A DNA stretch of 64,000 nt. Source: Sphingopyxis macrogoltabida (GTDB taxonomy: Bacteria > Pseudomonadota > Alphaproteobacteria > Sphingomonadales > Sphingomonadaceae). The stretch lies in contig NZ_CP009429.1 of assembly GCF_001314325.1 (NCBI RefSeq), positions 1,240,501 to 1,304,500 on the forward strand, read 5' to 3'. Positions 48,292-58,037 of this stretch are shown here, piece by piece. The notes beneath the pieces are model-generated. The model was not told where the DNA came from and did no database searches. It worked only from the letters and a program-made list of their open reading frames with translations. The position numbers and the translations under genes were made by a program. Every line of letters starts with the position of its first letter. The first letter of the stretch is position 1.

Positions 48292-49650
48292 TTATTCGGT
48301 CGCGGCCGGACGGGTGATGTCGGCATCGCCATAGGCTGCGGCGAGCCTGTCCCCCTTGGCATAATCGATCAGCAGGCGGAAATAGCCCGGCGTATAGCGG
48401 GTCGACACGCGCGATCCGTCGTCTTTGGTCTCGAACTCGGTCATCCCGTGTTCGGCCTTGGGAAAGACGGCGAGGGTGATCGGCTGGCCGTCGGCGATCA
48501 GCGCCTTGATCCGCCGCGAGGTTTCGCCTGCGGGCGCGTCGATGTCCATGCCGCCGATCGCCCAGAGCTGCGGCACGTTGACCGCGCGCAGCGTCGGCAT
48601 CGGGTCATAATGGAGCGGCGTTCCGAAGCGATAGGCTTGCCCCTTGGTCCGGATCTCCTCGGCGGTCATGCCAAGGATGATGTGGGTGAAATTGCCGTAG
48701 ACATCCTTGTACCACGGCTCGTTCCGGTAGCGGCCTCGGACGGCGTCGAGTTCCTCGATCCCGTCGCGCATGCCGCTGGCGAAAATGCGCGTCGTCGCGG
48801 CGCCGATTTCCTGCGCTTTCGCGATCACGTCGGGGCCATAGCCTTTCAGCCCCATCTGGAAGGCGATCGCCTCGCGATCCTCGTCGGCGACCGATACCGC
48901 CAGCCCGAAGCTGACGATCAGGAAATCGACATTCGTGCGCGTCGCCGCGAGCGGCGCGATCCAGCCGCCCTGGCTCGGGCCCTGAAAGCCGAAGCGCGCG
49001 CCGCGGGTGCCCGCCATGCGCCGCGCCTCGGCGAGCGCCGCCACAGCATCGTCGGCGAGCGTCGAAAAAACCTGCGTATATTTGTCGCCCGATGCCCCGG
49101 TGCCGCGCTTGTCGTAAACGAAGGCGCCGACCCCGGCGGCGGGCAGCATCCGTTGCAGCGGATTCGTGTCGCGCGCGGAGGTGAACTCGGCGCCGTGAAG
49201 CAGGACGACGATCGGCACCGGACCGTCGCCCGGCGGCAGCAAAAGCCGCCCCACCAACTGCGTGCCGTGGCTGGTGAAGCTGGTTTCGTGCGTTTCGAGC
49301 GCAATGCGCTGCGCATCCTGTTCGCCGAACGCCATATGGTTCGCCGCGCAATCGAAGCGCACCTGCAACCCGTCGGGGCGTCCGGTCCAGCCGGCGGTGC
49401 TCGTCCAGCGGTCGCCGTCGCGCTTCAACTCGCCGCTGCTGCCGTCGATGTTGCGCCAGCGCAGCGCGCCTTCGTTCGCCGCTGCGACGTCGACGATGCC
49501 GCCGTCCGCCAGCCGATACACGCCCGCGCCGCATTCGGCTTCGCCCGCCACAGCGGGGGTTGCGATCACGGAAGCCGCGAGCAGCACGGCGCCAAGCCAT
49601 TTGCCCGCAATGGCGCGGCGCGGACCTCTGAAACTTTCGAAAATCGGCAT
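48292..49650 (-). CDS. Secreted alpha/beta hydrolase
   Basis: 452 residues. Signal peptide (KWLGAVLLAASVIATPAVA), an N-terminal beta domain, then the hydrolase fold: VVLLHGAEFTSARD, the nucleophile elbow FGFQGPSQGGWIA (Ser), IGGMDIDAPA (Asp) and FPKAEHGMTEF (His). Resembles periplasmic peptidase- or esterase-like hydrolases with an S9-type fold. Substrate unknown. Confidence 0.85.
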   Translation of the reverse strand: MPIFESFRGPRRAIAGKWLGAVLLAASVIATPAVAGEAECGAGVYRLADGGIVDVAAANEGALRWRNIDGSSGELKRDGDRWTSTAGWTGRPDGLQVRFDCAANHMAFGEQDAQRIALETHETSFTSHGTQLVGRLLLPPGDGPVPIVVLLHGAEFTSARDTNPLQRMLPAAGVGAFVYDKRGTGASGDKYTQVFSTLADDAVAALAEARRMAGTRGARFGFQGPSQGGWIAPLAATRTNVDFLIVSFGLAVSVADEDREAIAFQMGLKGYGPDVIAKAQEIGAATTRIFASGMRDGIEELDAVRGRYRNEPWYKDVYGNFTHIILGMTAEEIRTKGQAYRFGTPLHYDPMPTLRAVNVPQLWAIGGMDIDAPAGETSRRIKALIADGQPITLAVFPKAEHGMTEFETKDDGSRVSTRYTPGYFRLLIDYAKGDRLAAAYGDADITRPAATE

Positions 49651-49779
49651 GGCGTTCCTTGCCTGAGAGATGCGGAGGGTAAGGCGAAGAAGATGTGATT
49701 CTGCATCCTAGCGACAAAGCTGGTACGGCCAAGCCCGAAGGCAATGCCTTTGTCCGCAACATTCTGGAAAGGCAGGACT

Positions 49780-50892
49780 ATGACGGAATCTGTCCGCTCG
49801 GTGGCGATGGACGTCGACCTTTCGGCGCTCTGTCACAACCTCGCCGTGGTGCGCGAACTTTCGCAAGACCGCGAAGTGATCGCCTCGATCAAGGCCAATG
49901 CCTACGGTTTCGGCGCCGTCGGGGTGAGCCGGGCGCTGGTCGATGCCGGGGTGCGCAAGCTGTGGACCGGCAATATCGACGAAGCGATTGCGCTGCGCGA
50001 TGCCGGGATCGACGCGGAGATCCTGCTTTTCGGCGGCATCGAGCCGCAACAGGTCGCGGACGTGCTGCGTCATGACTTCCAGCCGACGATCTTCGACGAG
50101 GTGGGGCTGGATATGCTCGCGGCGGCCGGGGTGGCGGCCGGGCGACGGGTGCCGGTCTGGGTCAAGATCGACGCGGGGCTCGGACGCTTCGGCGTCGCGC
50201 TCGGCGGGGCCGCTGACTTCGTCGAGCAGGTCGCGCGGCGGGACGGCATCGACCTGCGCGGCGTCTATTCGCATCTTCCCTTCGGCTCGGCCGACGGTGC
50301 GGACTGGGCGCGCGAACGGAGCGCCCACTTCAATGCCGTGATCGACGAGCTCGGCGCGCGCGGCGTTGCGATTCCGATGACACAGCTTTGGGGCAGTTCG
50401 GGCGTCCTCGCGGGCTTGGCCGATGCATCGAGCGCCGTCTGCGTCGGCCATGCGCTCTTCGGGCTCAGCCCGCTGGAGGCGGGGGTGGGCGTGCATTCCG
50501 AACTCCGGCCGCTGATCCGGTCGCTGTCGGCGCCGATCCTGCAGGTCGGCGGTTCGGGGATCGAAGGCGGCGGCTATGGTGCGGGCGGCAACGGCCTGGC
50601 CGCGACGCTCGGCATCGGGCTCGCCGACGGCATCGCGAAGGCGAAGCATGGCCAAGCCGAGGTGATCATCGGCGGACGCCGCGTTCCGGTGCGGGGCTTC
50701 ACGCTGGAATATCTGATGGTCGACGCCAGCGATGCCGCGTCGGCCGAACCGTTCGATGCCGCGCTGATCATCGGCACGGCGGGTGACGCCAGTGTCACGC
50801 TCGACGATTGGGCCGCATGGACCGGCGTTTCGCCGCTCGAAGTGATGATGGCGCTCTCCGACCGGATGCCGGTCCGCTACGTCGACGGATAG
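49780..50892 (+). CDS. Alanine-racemase-fold PLP enzyme, atypical
   Basis: 370 residues. The PLP lysine is in ASIKANAYGFGAVGVS; the substrate arginine is in KIDAGLGRFGV; the catalytic tyrosine pairs with GGGYGAGG. The arginine that contacts the PLP pyridine nitrogen in alanine racemases (VRFG...) is replaced by VCVGHALFG. ATG 49780 with AAAGGCAGG ahead starts the conserved domain. It is convergent with the M19 dipeptidase gene, suggesting metabolism of D-amino-acid peptides. Racemase activity is probable, but the missing arginine makes the exact reaction uncertain. Confidence 0.85.
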   Translation: MTESVRSVAMDVDLSALCHNLAVVRELSQDREVIASIKANAYGFGAVGVSRALVDAGVRKLWTGNIDEAIALRDAGIDAEILLFGGIEPQQVADVLRHDFQPTIFDEVGLDMLAAAGVAAGRRVPVWVKIDAGLGRFGVALGGAADFVEQVARRDGIDLRGVYSHLPFGSADGADWARERSAHFNAVIDELGARGVAIPMTQLWGSSGVLAGLADASSAVCVGHALFGLSPLEAGVGVHSELRPLIRSLSAPILQVGGSGIEGGGYGAGGNGLAATLGIGLADGIAKAKHGQAEVIIGGRRVPVRGFTLEYLMVDASDAASAEPFDAALIIGTAGDASVTLDDWAAWTGVSPLEVMMALSDRMPVRYVDG

Positions 50893-51515
50893 ACCTGCTA
50901 GAGGGGGCGGGGGCCTGTCAGGCGCCCCACACCTGCTCGTAAACCCGCAGCCAGTTGCCGCCCAGCACTTTGCGGATTTCGTCGTCGGTCCAGCCGCGTT
51001 GCATCAGCCCCTGCGTCACGTTCGGCAGCTCGGTGATCTTCTCATAGCCCTTGACCATGAACATTTCGGCCGGCGGCACGGCGCTGTACGCGTCGGGCGG
51101 CCAGAGCAGCGGGTTGGTCCGGGTCAGATCAGCCCGCCCGTACATAAAGTCACATCCCAGCCCGATATGATCGACGCCGACCAGGCGCTTCAGATAATCA
51201 TATTGATCGAGATGCTTGTCCAAGCCGACCTGGGGCGTGAGCCGGATTTTCTCGTCCTTCCGGCTCCGCGCGTGGAAATCGTTGACGGCGGTCACGCCGA
51301 TGACGCCCCCGCTGGCGGCGATTTGTTCGATCATCTTGTCGGGCATGTTGCGCGGGTTGTCGGCGATCGCCCGCAAGTTGGTGTGCGAACAGATGACCGG
51401 CACCCCTTTCGACATGGCAATCGCATCATAGGATGTCTGGTCGCCGGTGTGTCCGCCGACGTCGAGGAGTTAGCGTCCGCGCTCGTGGTGTAATTTCCGG
51501 TGTAGGCGATGGTGT

Positions 51516-51547
51516 ATTCCGGGGTGGGGCATGCCCCACCCCGGAAT
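51516..51547. repeat. 32-bp perfect palindrome inside IS256 element
   Basis: The 16-base half ATTCCGGGGTGGGGCA is followed at once by its exact complement, ending at 51547. It lies between the left end and the transposase start. As RNA it would fold into a hairpin without a loop. A likely role is to block outside transcription or translation of the transposase. Confidence 0.85.
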
Positions 51548-51625
51548 GCGGCGTCGCTGGTGGCCACCGGGTTCATCGTTATGGTGGAGTTTGCACACTT
51601 CAACCGTGACGAAGAGGAGTTCCCG

Positions 51626-52840
51626 ATGACCGAGGACAGATTACTGATCGAAGAGCTTGCTGCGAAGGGCGGCCAACCGGATTTTTTGCGCACCATCGCC
51701 GAGAACGTGCTGCAGCTGATCATGGAGGCCGACGTTGATGGCCTGATCGGCGCGGGTCGCCACGAACGCAGCAGCGAGCGCGCGACCTGGCGCAACGGCT
51801 ATCGCGACCGTTCGCTGGATACCCGGGTAGGCACGCTGAACCTGAAAATCCCCAAGCTGCGTGCTGGGTCCTACTTTCCGGGCTTCCTTGAGCCCCGCAA
51901 GATGGTCGAGAAAGCGCTGGTTGCGGTGATCCAGGAAGCGTGGATCGGCGGGGTCAGCACCCGGCGGGTCGATGAACTCGTCCAGGCCATGGGCATGACC
52001 GGCATCTCCAAGTCCACCGTCTCCAAGCTTTGCAAGGACATTGACGAGCGCGTCCATGCCTTTCTGAAACGCCCGCTCACCGGCGAATGGCCGTATCTCT
52101 GGCTCGATGCCACCTATCTCAAGGTACGCGAAGGCGGGCGGATCATCAGCGTTGCCGCAATAATCGCCATGGCCGTCAACACCGAGGGCCGGCGCGAGAT
52201 CGTCGGCCTGCATATCGGCCCCTCGGAAGCGGAGGTCTTCTGGTCCGACTTCCTGAAGGACCTTGTTCGGCGCGGTCTTACCGGCGTGAAGCTGGTCATC
52301 TCCGATGCTCACGAGGGCCTCAAGGGCGCGATCACCCGCGTCATGGGCGCCACCTGGCAGCGCTGCCGGGTGCACTTCATGCGCAATGCCCTGTCCTATG
52401 TGCCCAAGGGCCAGAACACTGTCGTCGCCGCCGCGATCCGCCAGGTCTTCCTGCAGCCCGATCAGAAAAGCGCAACGCAGGTCTGGCGACAGGTCGCCGA
52501 CCAGTTGCGCACCCGTTGGCCCAAGCTCGGCGCCTGCATGGACGAGGCCGAAACCGACGTGCTCGCCTACACCGGCTTTCCCACCCAGCACCGCACGAAG
52601 TTACACTCAACCAATCCGCTCGAGCGGCTCAACAAGGAGGTCAAGCGCCGCGCCGACGTCGTCGGAATCTTCCCGAACGAAGACAGCATCATCCGCCTCG
52701 TCGGGGCTGTGCTGATGGAGCAGAACGACGAGTGGCAGCTCCAGCACCGATACATGCAGATCGAAGGCATGGCCGAACTCAACCAACCCATGATCGAGGA
52801 GGAAAATCAGCCCCTACACATCACCGCCAAAGCCGCCTGA
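51626..52840 (+). CDS. IS256-family transposase
   Basis: 404 residues, complete. The mutator-type DDE pattern includes RATWRNGYRDRSLDTRVG at the N-terminus, the first Asp in YLWLDATYLKVRE, the second in VKLVISDAHEGLKGAI, and the last acidic residue in TNPLERLNKEVKRRADVVGIFPN. ATG 51626 has GAGGAG seven bases ahead. Nothing interrupts it, so it may be active. Confidence 0.95.
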   Translation: MTEDRLLIEELAAKGGQPDFLRTIAENVLQLIMEADVDGLIGAGRHERSSERATWRNGYRDRSLDTRVGTLNLKIPKLRAGSYFPGFLEPRKMVEKALVAVIQEAWIGGVSTRRVDELVQAMGMTGISKSTVSKLCKDIDERVHAFLKRPLTGEWPYLWLDATYLKVREGGRIISVAAIIAMAVNTEGRREIVGLHIGPSEAEVFWSDFLKDLVRRGLTGVKLVISDAHEGLKGAITRVMGATWQRCRVHFMRNALSYVPKGQNTVVAAAIRQVFLQPDQKSATQVWRQVADQLRTRWPKLGACMDEAETDVLAYTGFPTQHRTKLHSTNPLERLNKEVKRRADVVGIFPNEDSIIRLVGAVLMEQNDEWQLQHRYMQIEGMAELNQPMIEEENQPLHITAKAA

Positions 52841-53699
52841 CGATGGCCCACGGCCACAGCCGAAATTACACCACCTTGACGGACGCGACCCGTCGAGGAC
52901 GATCCGCTGCTTGTGAATCTGTTCCACCAGCCGCCGGCCGGCACGGCTCAGCCCCAGCGTGGGATCGAGCGATCCGCCGCCGAAGACGGTGGTGTTGTTG
53001 TAGATCAGTCCGCAGATCCGAAGACCGAGCTCCCAAAACGTCCGCAAATTCTCGATCGGCGGGAGGCCCCACTCATCGGTTTCGTTGGTCAGATAGGTGG
53101 CCGATTGCCACCCGACGAGATAGCCGATCTTGCCGTCCTGATGCGCCTGCCGGATGTCGCGCACGCTCTTTACCAGTACCAGCCGCTTTGCATGTTTGTC
53201 GAAGAAGTTCAGCATCGTGGTCGCGTTGCTGAAGCTGGACATGCCGTGACCTTGCCAGATATCGACCCCTGCCGATTCCAGCATGTCCAGATATTCGTCG
53301 GTCATCGCGGACCCGTCGAGCTGATCGACCAACAGCGTCGAATCCTGGAGCCGCCTTGCATCGTTCAAGGTGGCGGACCGGCGGGACGGCTGATTGGCGA
53401 AGGCGGTCGAAGCCGACATTGCCGTTGCAATGCCCAGAAAAGAGCGCCTCTCTCCGATTCATGCCTACTCTCCTGCCGCTTTGGTGCAATTGGCCGCGCC
53501 AGTGAGCATCGGAGCTCCCGGAGATCGCGATCAGCCTGTATCATTTGAATATAGGGCTTAGACAAGCGGCAGAAATTTCCGGCCTCAGCTTTAGAAAGCC
53601 TATTGAGGTCGCCTACTCCCGGGAAAGGTCATGAAACAATACGGCACCGGGATTTAACAGCATTCTATCCCGGGCGCGGCGGTTCCTTGTCGCGCTGAC

Positions 53700-53785
53700 T
53701 GGTGCGGACGGCGGGACTTGAACCCGCATGACACTAGGCCGGCAGATTTTAAGTCTGCTGCGTCTACCGATTTCGCCACGTCCGC
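53700..53785 (-). tRNA. tRNA-Leu (anticodon UAA)
   Basis: The - strand reads GCGGACG at the 5' acceptor end and CGTCCGC plus ACCA at the 3' end. The anticodon arm CAGA-CTTAAAA-TCTG gives TAA. The long variable arm and GGTTCAAGTCC T-arm fit leucine tRNA. CCA is encoded. Confidence 0.95.
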
Positions 53786-53876
53786 ATACCATCGCCCGTC
53801 AAGCGGATGGCCGTGAAGAGGTCAAGCGGTGTTTGGCGCTTCACCGCGCCGCCTCTGTCGGTTAGACACCGGCGCC

Positions 53877-54818
53877 ATGGAAACAGTCCTCAGCATTTCC
53901 GGCCTCGGAAAGACATATAAAAGCGGCCATCAGGCGCTCGCGGGCGTCGATCTCGATATCGCGAAGGGAGAGATTTTCGCGCTGCTCGGCCCGAACGGCG
54001 CGGGCAAGACGACGCTGATCAGCATCGTTTGCGGCATCGTCACGCCCAGCGCCGGAACGGTGACCGTCGCCGGGCACGACCATGCCCGCGACTATCGCGC
54101 CGCGCGGACGATGATCGGGCTGGTGCCGCAGGAACTCCATACCGACGCGTTCGAGACGGTGATGGCGACGGTGACTTTCTCGCGCGGGCTGTTCGGCAAG
54201 CCGCGCGATCCCGCTTTCATCGAGCAGTTGCTGCGCGACCTGTCGCTGTGGGACAAGCGCGGGTCAAAGATCATGGAGCTGTCGGGCGGGATGAAACGCC
54301 GCGTGATGATCGCCAAGGCGCTCAGCCACGAACCCGAAATCCTGTTCCTCGACGAGCCGACCGCGGGCGTCGACGTCGAACTGCGCCGCGACATGTGGAA
54401 TATGGTCCGCGGGCTGCGCGAGCGCGGCGTCACGATCATCCTGACCACCCATTATATCGAGGAGGCCGAGGAAATGGCCGACCGCGTCGGGGTGATCAGC
54501 AAGGGGCGCCTGATCCTCGTCGAAGAGAAGAATGCGCTGATCAAGAAGCTCGGCCGCAAGACGCTGACGCTCAACCTTGCCGAGCCGCTGGAGGCGGTTC
54601 CCGCCGACCTGGCGCAGTGGAACCTCGCGCTCGCGGGGGAGGGGCATGAGCTCGTCTATGAATTCGACAGCCAGGCCGAGGCGACGGGGGTTCCCTCGCT
54701 CCTGCGGCGGATGAGCGACCTTGGCATCCAGTTCAAGGACCTCAATACCAAGCAAAGCTCGCTCGAGGATATTTTCGTCGGGCTGGTGCACGAGACCAAA
54801 GCGGAGCAAGCGGCATGA
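53877..54818 (+). CDS. ABC transporter ATP-binding protein (ABC-2 exporter)
   Basis: 313 residues. Walker [16 protein letters not shown]-loop VPQELHTD, signature [17 protein letters not shown], Walker [14 protein letters not shown] and the H-loop [11 protein letters not shown]. Works with the permease that follows, whose ATG overlaps its stop (ATGA). ATG 53877 begins the conserved domain. The exported compound is unknown (YadG/YadH-like pair). Confidence 0.94.
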   Translation: METVLSISGLGKTYKSGHQALAGVDLDIAKGEIFALLGPNGAGKTTLISIVCGIVTPSAGTVTVAGHDHARDYRAARTMIGLVPQELHTDAFETVMATVTFSRGLFGKPRDPAFIEQLLRDLSLWDKRGSKIMELSGGMKRRVMIAKALSHEPEILFLDEPTAGVDVELRRDMWNMVRGLRERGVTIILTTHYIEEAEEMADRVGVISKGRLILVEEKNALIKKLGRKTLTLNLAEPLEAVPADLAQWNLALAGEGHELVYEFDSQAEATGVPSLLRRMSDLGIQFKDLNTKQSSLEDIFVGLVHETKAEQAA

Positions 54819-55582
54819 TTTCCAATTTTCGCGGCATCCGCGCGATCTACCAGTTCGAAATGGCGCGTTTCGGCCGCACCTTCTGGACCAGCCTGATGCT
54901 GCCGGTGATCACCACCGCGCTCTATTTTGTCGTCTTCGGCTCGGCGATCGGCAGCCGGATGACCGAGGTCAGCAATGTCCCCTATGGCGCGTTCATCGTG
55001 CCGGGCCTCATGATGCTCACGATGTTCACCGAAAGCATCAGCAACGCCAGCTTCGGCATTTACATGCCGAAATGGACCGGGACGATCTACGAGATGCTGT
55101 CGGCGCCGATGTCGCCGCTCGAATTGCTGGTCGCCTATGTCGGCGCCGCGGCGACGAAATCGGTGATCATCGGCGCGATCATCTTCGCGACCGCGCATCT
55201 CTTCGTCGATGTCCAGATCGCGCACCCGCTGCTGATGGCGGCGTTCATGGTCCTGATGGCGGTCACCTTCTGCCTGTTCGGCTTCATCATCGGTATCTGG
55301 GCGCAGAGCTTCGAGCAGCTTCAGGTGATCCCGATGCTCGTCATCTACCCGCTGACCTTTTTGGGCGGCGCTTTCTATTCGCTCGACATGCTGCCGGCGG
55401 CGTGGCGGACGATCACGCTGTTCAATCCCGTCGTCTATCTGATCAGCGGGTTTCGCTGGACCTTCTTCGGGCAGGGCGATGTCGGGATCGGCGTCAGCAT
55501 GGGCGCGGTTTCGCTGTTCCTTGCGCTGTGCCTCGCCGTCATCTTCTGGATGTTCCGAACCGGCTACCGCCTGAAGAATTGA
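54815..55582 (+). CDS. ABC-2 type permease (YadH-like)
   Basis: 255 residues with six membrane helices ([20 protein letters not shown] at the start, ending [20 protein letters not shown]). ABC-2 motifs are [19 protein letters not shown] and [15 protein letters not shown]. Translationally coupled to the ATPase. Followed by an inverted repeat. Confidence 0.93.
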   Translation: MISNFRGIRAIYQFEMARFGRTFWTSLMLPVITTALYFVVFGSAIGSRMTEVSNVPYGAFIVPGLMMLTMFTESISNASFGIYMPKWTGTIYEMLSAPMSPLELLVAYVGAAATKSVIIGAIIFATAHLFVDVQIAHPLLMAAFMVLMAVTFCLFGFIIGIWAQSFEQLQVIPMLVIYPLTFLGGAFYSLDMLPAAWRTITLFNPVVYLISGFRWTFFGQGDVGIGVSMGAVSLFLALCLAVIFWMFRTGYRLKN

Positions 55583-55592
55583 ATTTCATAAT

Positions 55593-55664
55593 CGTCATTG
55601 CGAGCGCAGCGAAGCAATCTCCAGTTCGATAGCTGGAGATTGCTTCGCTGCACTCGCAATGACG
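55593..55664. repeat. Inverted repeat with 32-bp arms (REP-like)
   Basis: The arm starting CGTCATTGCGAGC (55593-55624) pairs with that ending TCGCAATGACG (55633-55664) around an eight-base loop, with one mismatched position. The CGTCATTGCGAG...CTCGCAATGACG palindrome is a widespread dispersed bacterial repeat. It lies between the convergent permease and ihfB genes. Confidence 0.85.
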
Positions 55665-55679
55665 TTGGGGGCCGCGACC

Positions 55680-55958
55680 TCAGTCGTTCAGCCGCTCGCG
55701 CATTTCCTTGCCGGGCTTGAAATAGGGCACCGCCTTGGCCTTCACCGCGACGGGTGCGCCCGTGCGCGGGTTGCGGCCGGTGCGCGATTCGCGGCTGCGG
55801 GTCGAAAACGCCCCGAATCCGCGCAGTTCGACGCGACCGCCAGAGGCGAGTTGATCGACGATCGAGTCGAAAAAGGCATCGACGATGCGCTCGACCTCCT
55901 CAAGGCGCAGGTCGCTGTTTTCGCTTGCGATCTTTTGAACCAGTTCCGACCGGATCAT
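55680..55958 (-). CDS. ihfB: Integration host factor beta subunit
   Basis: 92 residues of the HU/IHF fold. [16 protein letters not shown] starts the dimerisation helices, [17 protein letters not shown] and [16 protein letters not shown] form the DNA-binding arm with the conserved RNPRTG, and it ends with [12 protein letters not shown], as in IHF-beta of alphaproteobacteria. The position downstream of rpsA on the same strand is the conserved order. Confidence 0.95.
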   Translation of the reverse strand: MIRSELVQKIASENSDLRLEEVERIVDAFFDSIVDQLASGGRVELRGFGAFSTRSRESRTGRNPRTGAPVAVKAKAVPYFKPGKEMRERLND

Positions 55959-56094
55959 GAGCTTCCCCTAATTATCACGCACCCCGCGGATGCAGGCTAT
56001 CCGGTCGTTGCCGGCTTGCTTGCGTGAGACCCCTCCCAACGCGGTGCGGAGACTATCATGAATCATTATCCGGTCAAAATATATCGCGGCAGCA

Positions 56095-56129
56095 AAAAGG
56101 CCCGCAGAGGGACACTCTGCGGGCCTTTT
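56095..56129 (-). terminator. rho-independent terminator after rpsA
   Basis: AAAAGGCCCGCAGAG pairs with CTCTGCGGGCCTTTT over a GGACA loop. On the - strand it ends in TTTTT, 26 bases after the rpsA stop. A typical intrinsic terminator. Confidence 0.92.
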
Positions 56130-56154
56130 GTTTCGCCTGACGGCGGCAGGAGGA

Positions 56155-57867
56155 TCAGTCCTTCTTGCCGGCCTTCAGCGCCTCGCCGAGGATGTCGCCA
56201 AGCGACGCACCCGAGTCCGACGAACCGTACTGTGCAACGGCTTCCTTCTCTTCGGCGATCTGCATCGCCTTGACCGAGAAGTTCGGCTTTTTCGAGCGGT
56301 CGAAGCCGATGACCATCGCATCGAACTTCTGGCCGACCTGATAACGCTCGGCGCGCTGTTCGTCGCGGTCGCGGCCAAGGTCGGCGCGCTTGATGAAGCC
56401 GGTGGCGCCATCTTCGCCGGCCTGCACTTCGAGGCCGTTGTCGCGGACTTCGAGGACCGAGACGGTGACGATGTCGTTCTTCTTCAGCGAACCCGCTGCG
56501 GCAACGCCGCCGCCAACGGCCGGGGCGCCCTTTTCAAGCTGCTTGATGCCGAGGCTGATGCGTTCCTTCTCGACGTCGACGTCGAGAATGACGACCTGCA
56601 CATTCTCGCCCTTGCGGTGGAGGTGCAGCGCTTCTTCGCCCGAGATGCCCCACGCGATGTCCGACATGTGGACCATGCCGTCGACGTCGCCGGGCAGGCC
56701 GATGAACAGGCCGAATTCGGTCGCGTTCTTGACTTCGCCTTCGACGACCGAGCCAACCGGATGTTCTTCGGCGAACGCGCCCCACGGGTTCGACTGGGCC
56801 TGCTTGAGGCCGAGCGAGATGCGGCGCTTGTCGCTGTCGACTTCGAGGACGATGACATCGACTTCCTGGCTCGTCGAAACGATCTTGCCGGGGTGGACGT
56901 TCTTCTTGACCCACGACATTTCGCTGACGTGGACCAGGCCTTCGATGCCGGGTTCGAGTTCGACGAACGTACCGTAATCGGTGATGTTCGTGACGGTGCC
57001 CGACAGCTTCGCACCGACGGGGTATTTGGCGGCGACGCCTTCCCACGGATCGCTTTCGAGCTGCTTCATGCCGAGGCTGATGCGCTGCGTGTCGCGGTTG
57101 ATGCGGATGATCTGGACGCGGACGGTGTCACCGATGTTGATGACTTCGCTCGGGTGGTTGACACGCTTGTAGCTCATGTCGGTGACATGGAGCAGGCCGT
57201 CGATGCCGCCGAGGTCGACGAACGCACCGTAATCGGTGATGTTCTTGACCGCGCCTTCGATGATCTGGCCTTCTTCGAGGTTCTGGATCAGGCCCGAGCG
57301 CTGTTCGGCGCGCGTTTCCTCGAGGATGGCGCGGCGCGACACGACGATGTTGCCGCGGCGGCGATCCATCTTGAGGATCTGGAACGGCTGCGGCAGGTCC
57401 ATGAGCGGGCCGACGTCGCGCACGGGGCGGATATCGACCTGCGAACCCGGAAGGAACGCCACGGCACCGCCGAGGTCGACGGTGAAGCCGCCCTTGACGC
57501 GGCCGAAGATGACGCCTTCGACGCGGGCTTCCTTGTTGAATTCTTCTTCCAGGCGGTCCCACGCGGCTTCGCGGCGAGCACGGTCGCGCGACAGCATGGT
57601 TTCGCCATTGGCGTTTTCGACGCGGTCGACATAGACTTCGACTTCGTCACCGACGTTGAGGTCGGCCTTCTGGCCCGGCATGGCGAATTCGCGAAGCGGC
57701 ACACGGCCTTCGCTCTTCAGGCCGATGTCGATCACTGCCAGGTCGTTTTCGATCGCGGTCACGGTGCCCTTGACGACGCGGCCTTCAAAGCCGCCGTCGG
57801 CACCACCAAGCGATTCGTCGAGCATCGCGGCGAAATCGTCGCGCGTCGGGAAAGCCGTAGTGGCCAT
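56155..57867 (-). CDS. rpsA: 30S ribosomal protein S1
   Basis: 570 residues with six S1 RNA-binding repeats (for example VIDIGLKSEGRVPLREF, GFTVDLGGAVAFLPGSQ, YGAFVDLGGIDGLLHVTDMS, YGTFVELEPGIEGLVHVSEMS, FGLFIGLPGDVDGMVHMSDI and the degenerate last one DNGLEVQAGEDGATGFIKRA). It brings mRNA to the 30S subunit. ATG 57867 begins the conserved protein (ATTAFPTRDDFAAMLDESL). Order cmk then rpsA then ihfB on one strand is classical. Confidence 0.97.
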   Translation of the reverse strand: MATTAFPTRDDFAAMLDESLGGADGGFEGRVVKGTVTAIENDLAVIDIGLKSEGRVPLREFAMPGQKADLNVGDEVEVYVDRVENANGETMLSRDRARREAAWDRLEEEFNKEARVEGVIFGRVKGGFTVDLGGAVAFLPGSQVDIRPVRDVGPLMDLPQPFQILKMDRRRGNIVVSRRAILEETRAEQRSGLIQNLEEGQIIEGAVKNITDYGAFVDLGGIDGLLHVTDMSYKRVNHPSEVINIGDTVRVQIIRINRDTQRISLGMKQLESDPWEGVAAKYPVGAKLSGTVTNITDYGTFVELEPGIEGLVHVSEMSWVKKNVHPGKIVSTSQEVDVIVLEVDSDKRRISLGLKQAQSNPWGAFAEEHPVGSVVEGEVKNATEFGLFIGLPGDVDGMVHMSDIAWGISGEEALHLHRKGENVQVVILDVDVEKERISLGIKQLEKGAPAVGGGVAAAGSLKKNDIVTVSVLEVRDNGLEVQAGEDGATGFIKRADLGRDRDEQRAERYQVGQKFDAMVIGFDRSKKPNFSVKAMQIAEEKEAVAQYGSSDSGASLGDILGEALKAGKKD

Positions 57868-58003
57868 AGAGTGTATTCCTTACTTCATTGTTCCGGCCAA
57901 GCGGTTGGGTCCGCTGGTCTTGTGGCCGATCCGTCCTGCCCGCCGGATGCGAGGCAGAACATCCGCGAAGCGGCACGAAAGCGAAGCACGGGCAAAGCAA
58001 AAT

Positions 58004-58032
58004 GGGCGCGACGGGTGAACCCCATCACGCCC
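58004..58032 (-). terminator. Terminator-like hairpin after cmk
   Basis: GGGCGCGACGGG and CCCATCACGCCC pair with two wobble positions around a five-base loop. On the - strand it is followed by ATTTTGCTTT, six bases past the cmk stop. Separates cmk from rpsA. Confidence 0.75.
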
Positions 58033-58037
58033 GACGC

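Larger units (their letters stand above)
51469..52890 (+). mobile_element. IS256-family insertion sequence, 1,422 bp
   Basis: The ends GTTAGCGTCCG... at 51469 and, reverse-complemented from 52890, GGTCGCGTCCG... share the following GTGGTGTAATTTC, giving imperfect 28-bp inverted repeats. A 9-bp direct repeat CGTCGAGGA flanks the element (51460-51468 and 52891-52899). It carries a single IS256-type transposase. Confidence 0.92.
50918..53419 (-). pseudogene. M19 membrane dipeptidase, split by IS256-family element
   Basis: The 5' part (53419-52891) has DQLDGSAMTDEYLDML, LVGWQSATYL and LVEQIHKQRIVLD. The 3' part (51468-50918) has VGGHTGDQTSYDAI, VICSHTNLRAI, IGLGCDFMYG and KVLGGNWLRVYEQVW. Removing the IS and one 9-bp repeat restores QRIVLDVGGHTG in frame. 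It is a zinc dipeptidase of the renal type, which cleaves dipeptides including those with D-residues. A separate problem lies at the 5' end: an ATG at 53462 starts a twin-arginine-like NRRE.. sequence in another phase, and RSFLGIATAMSASTAFA in the protein's phase suggests a one-base insertion near 53446. Confidence 0.85.

Noticed and set aside
53700..53785. tRNA-Leu as an island attachment site
   Set aside because: No integrase or repeated tRNA end nearby; the adjacent IS256 is not tRNA-targeted.
55593..55664. Inverted repeats at 43399 and 55593 as CRISPR-like or unusual RNA
   Set aside because: Single copies with common REP-type cores between convergent genes; ordinary dispersed repeats.
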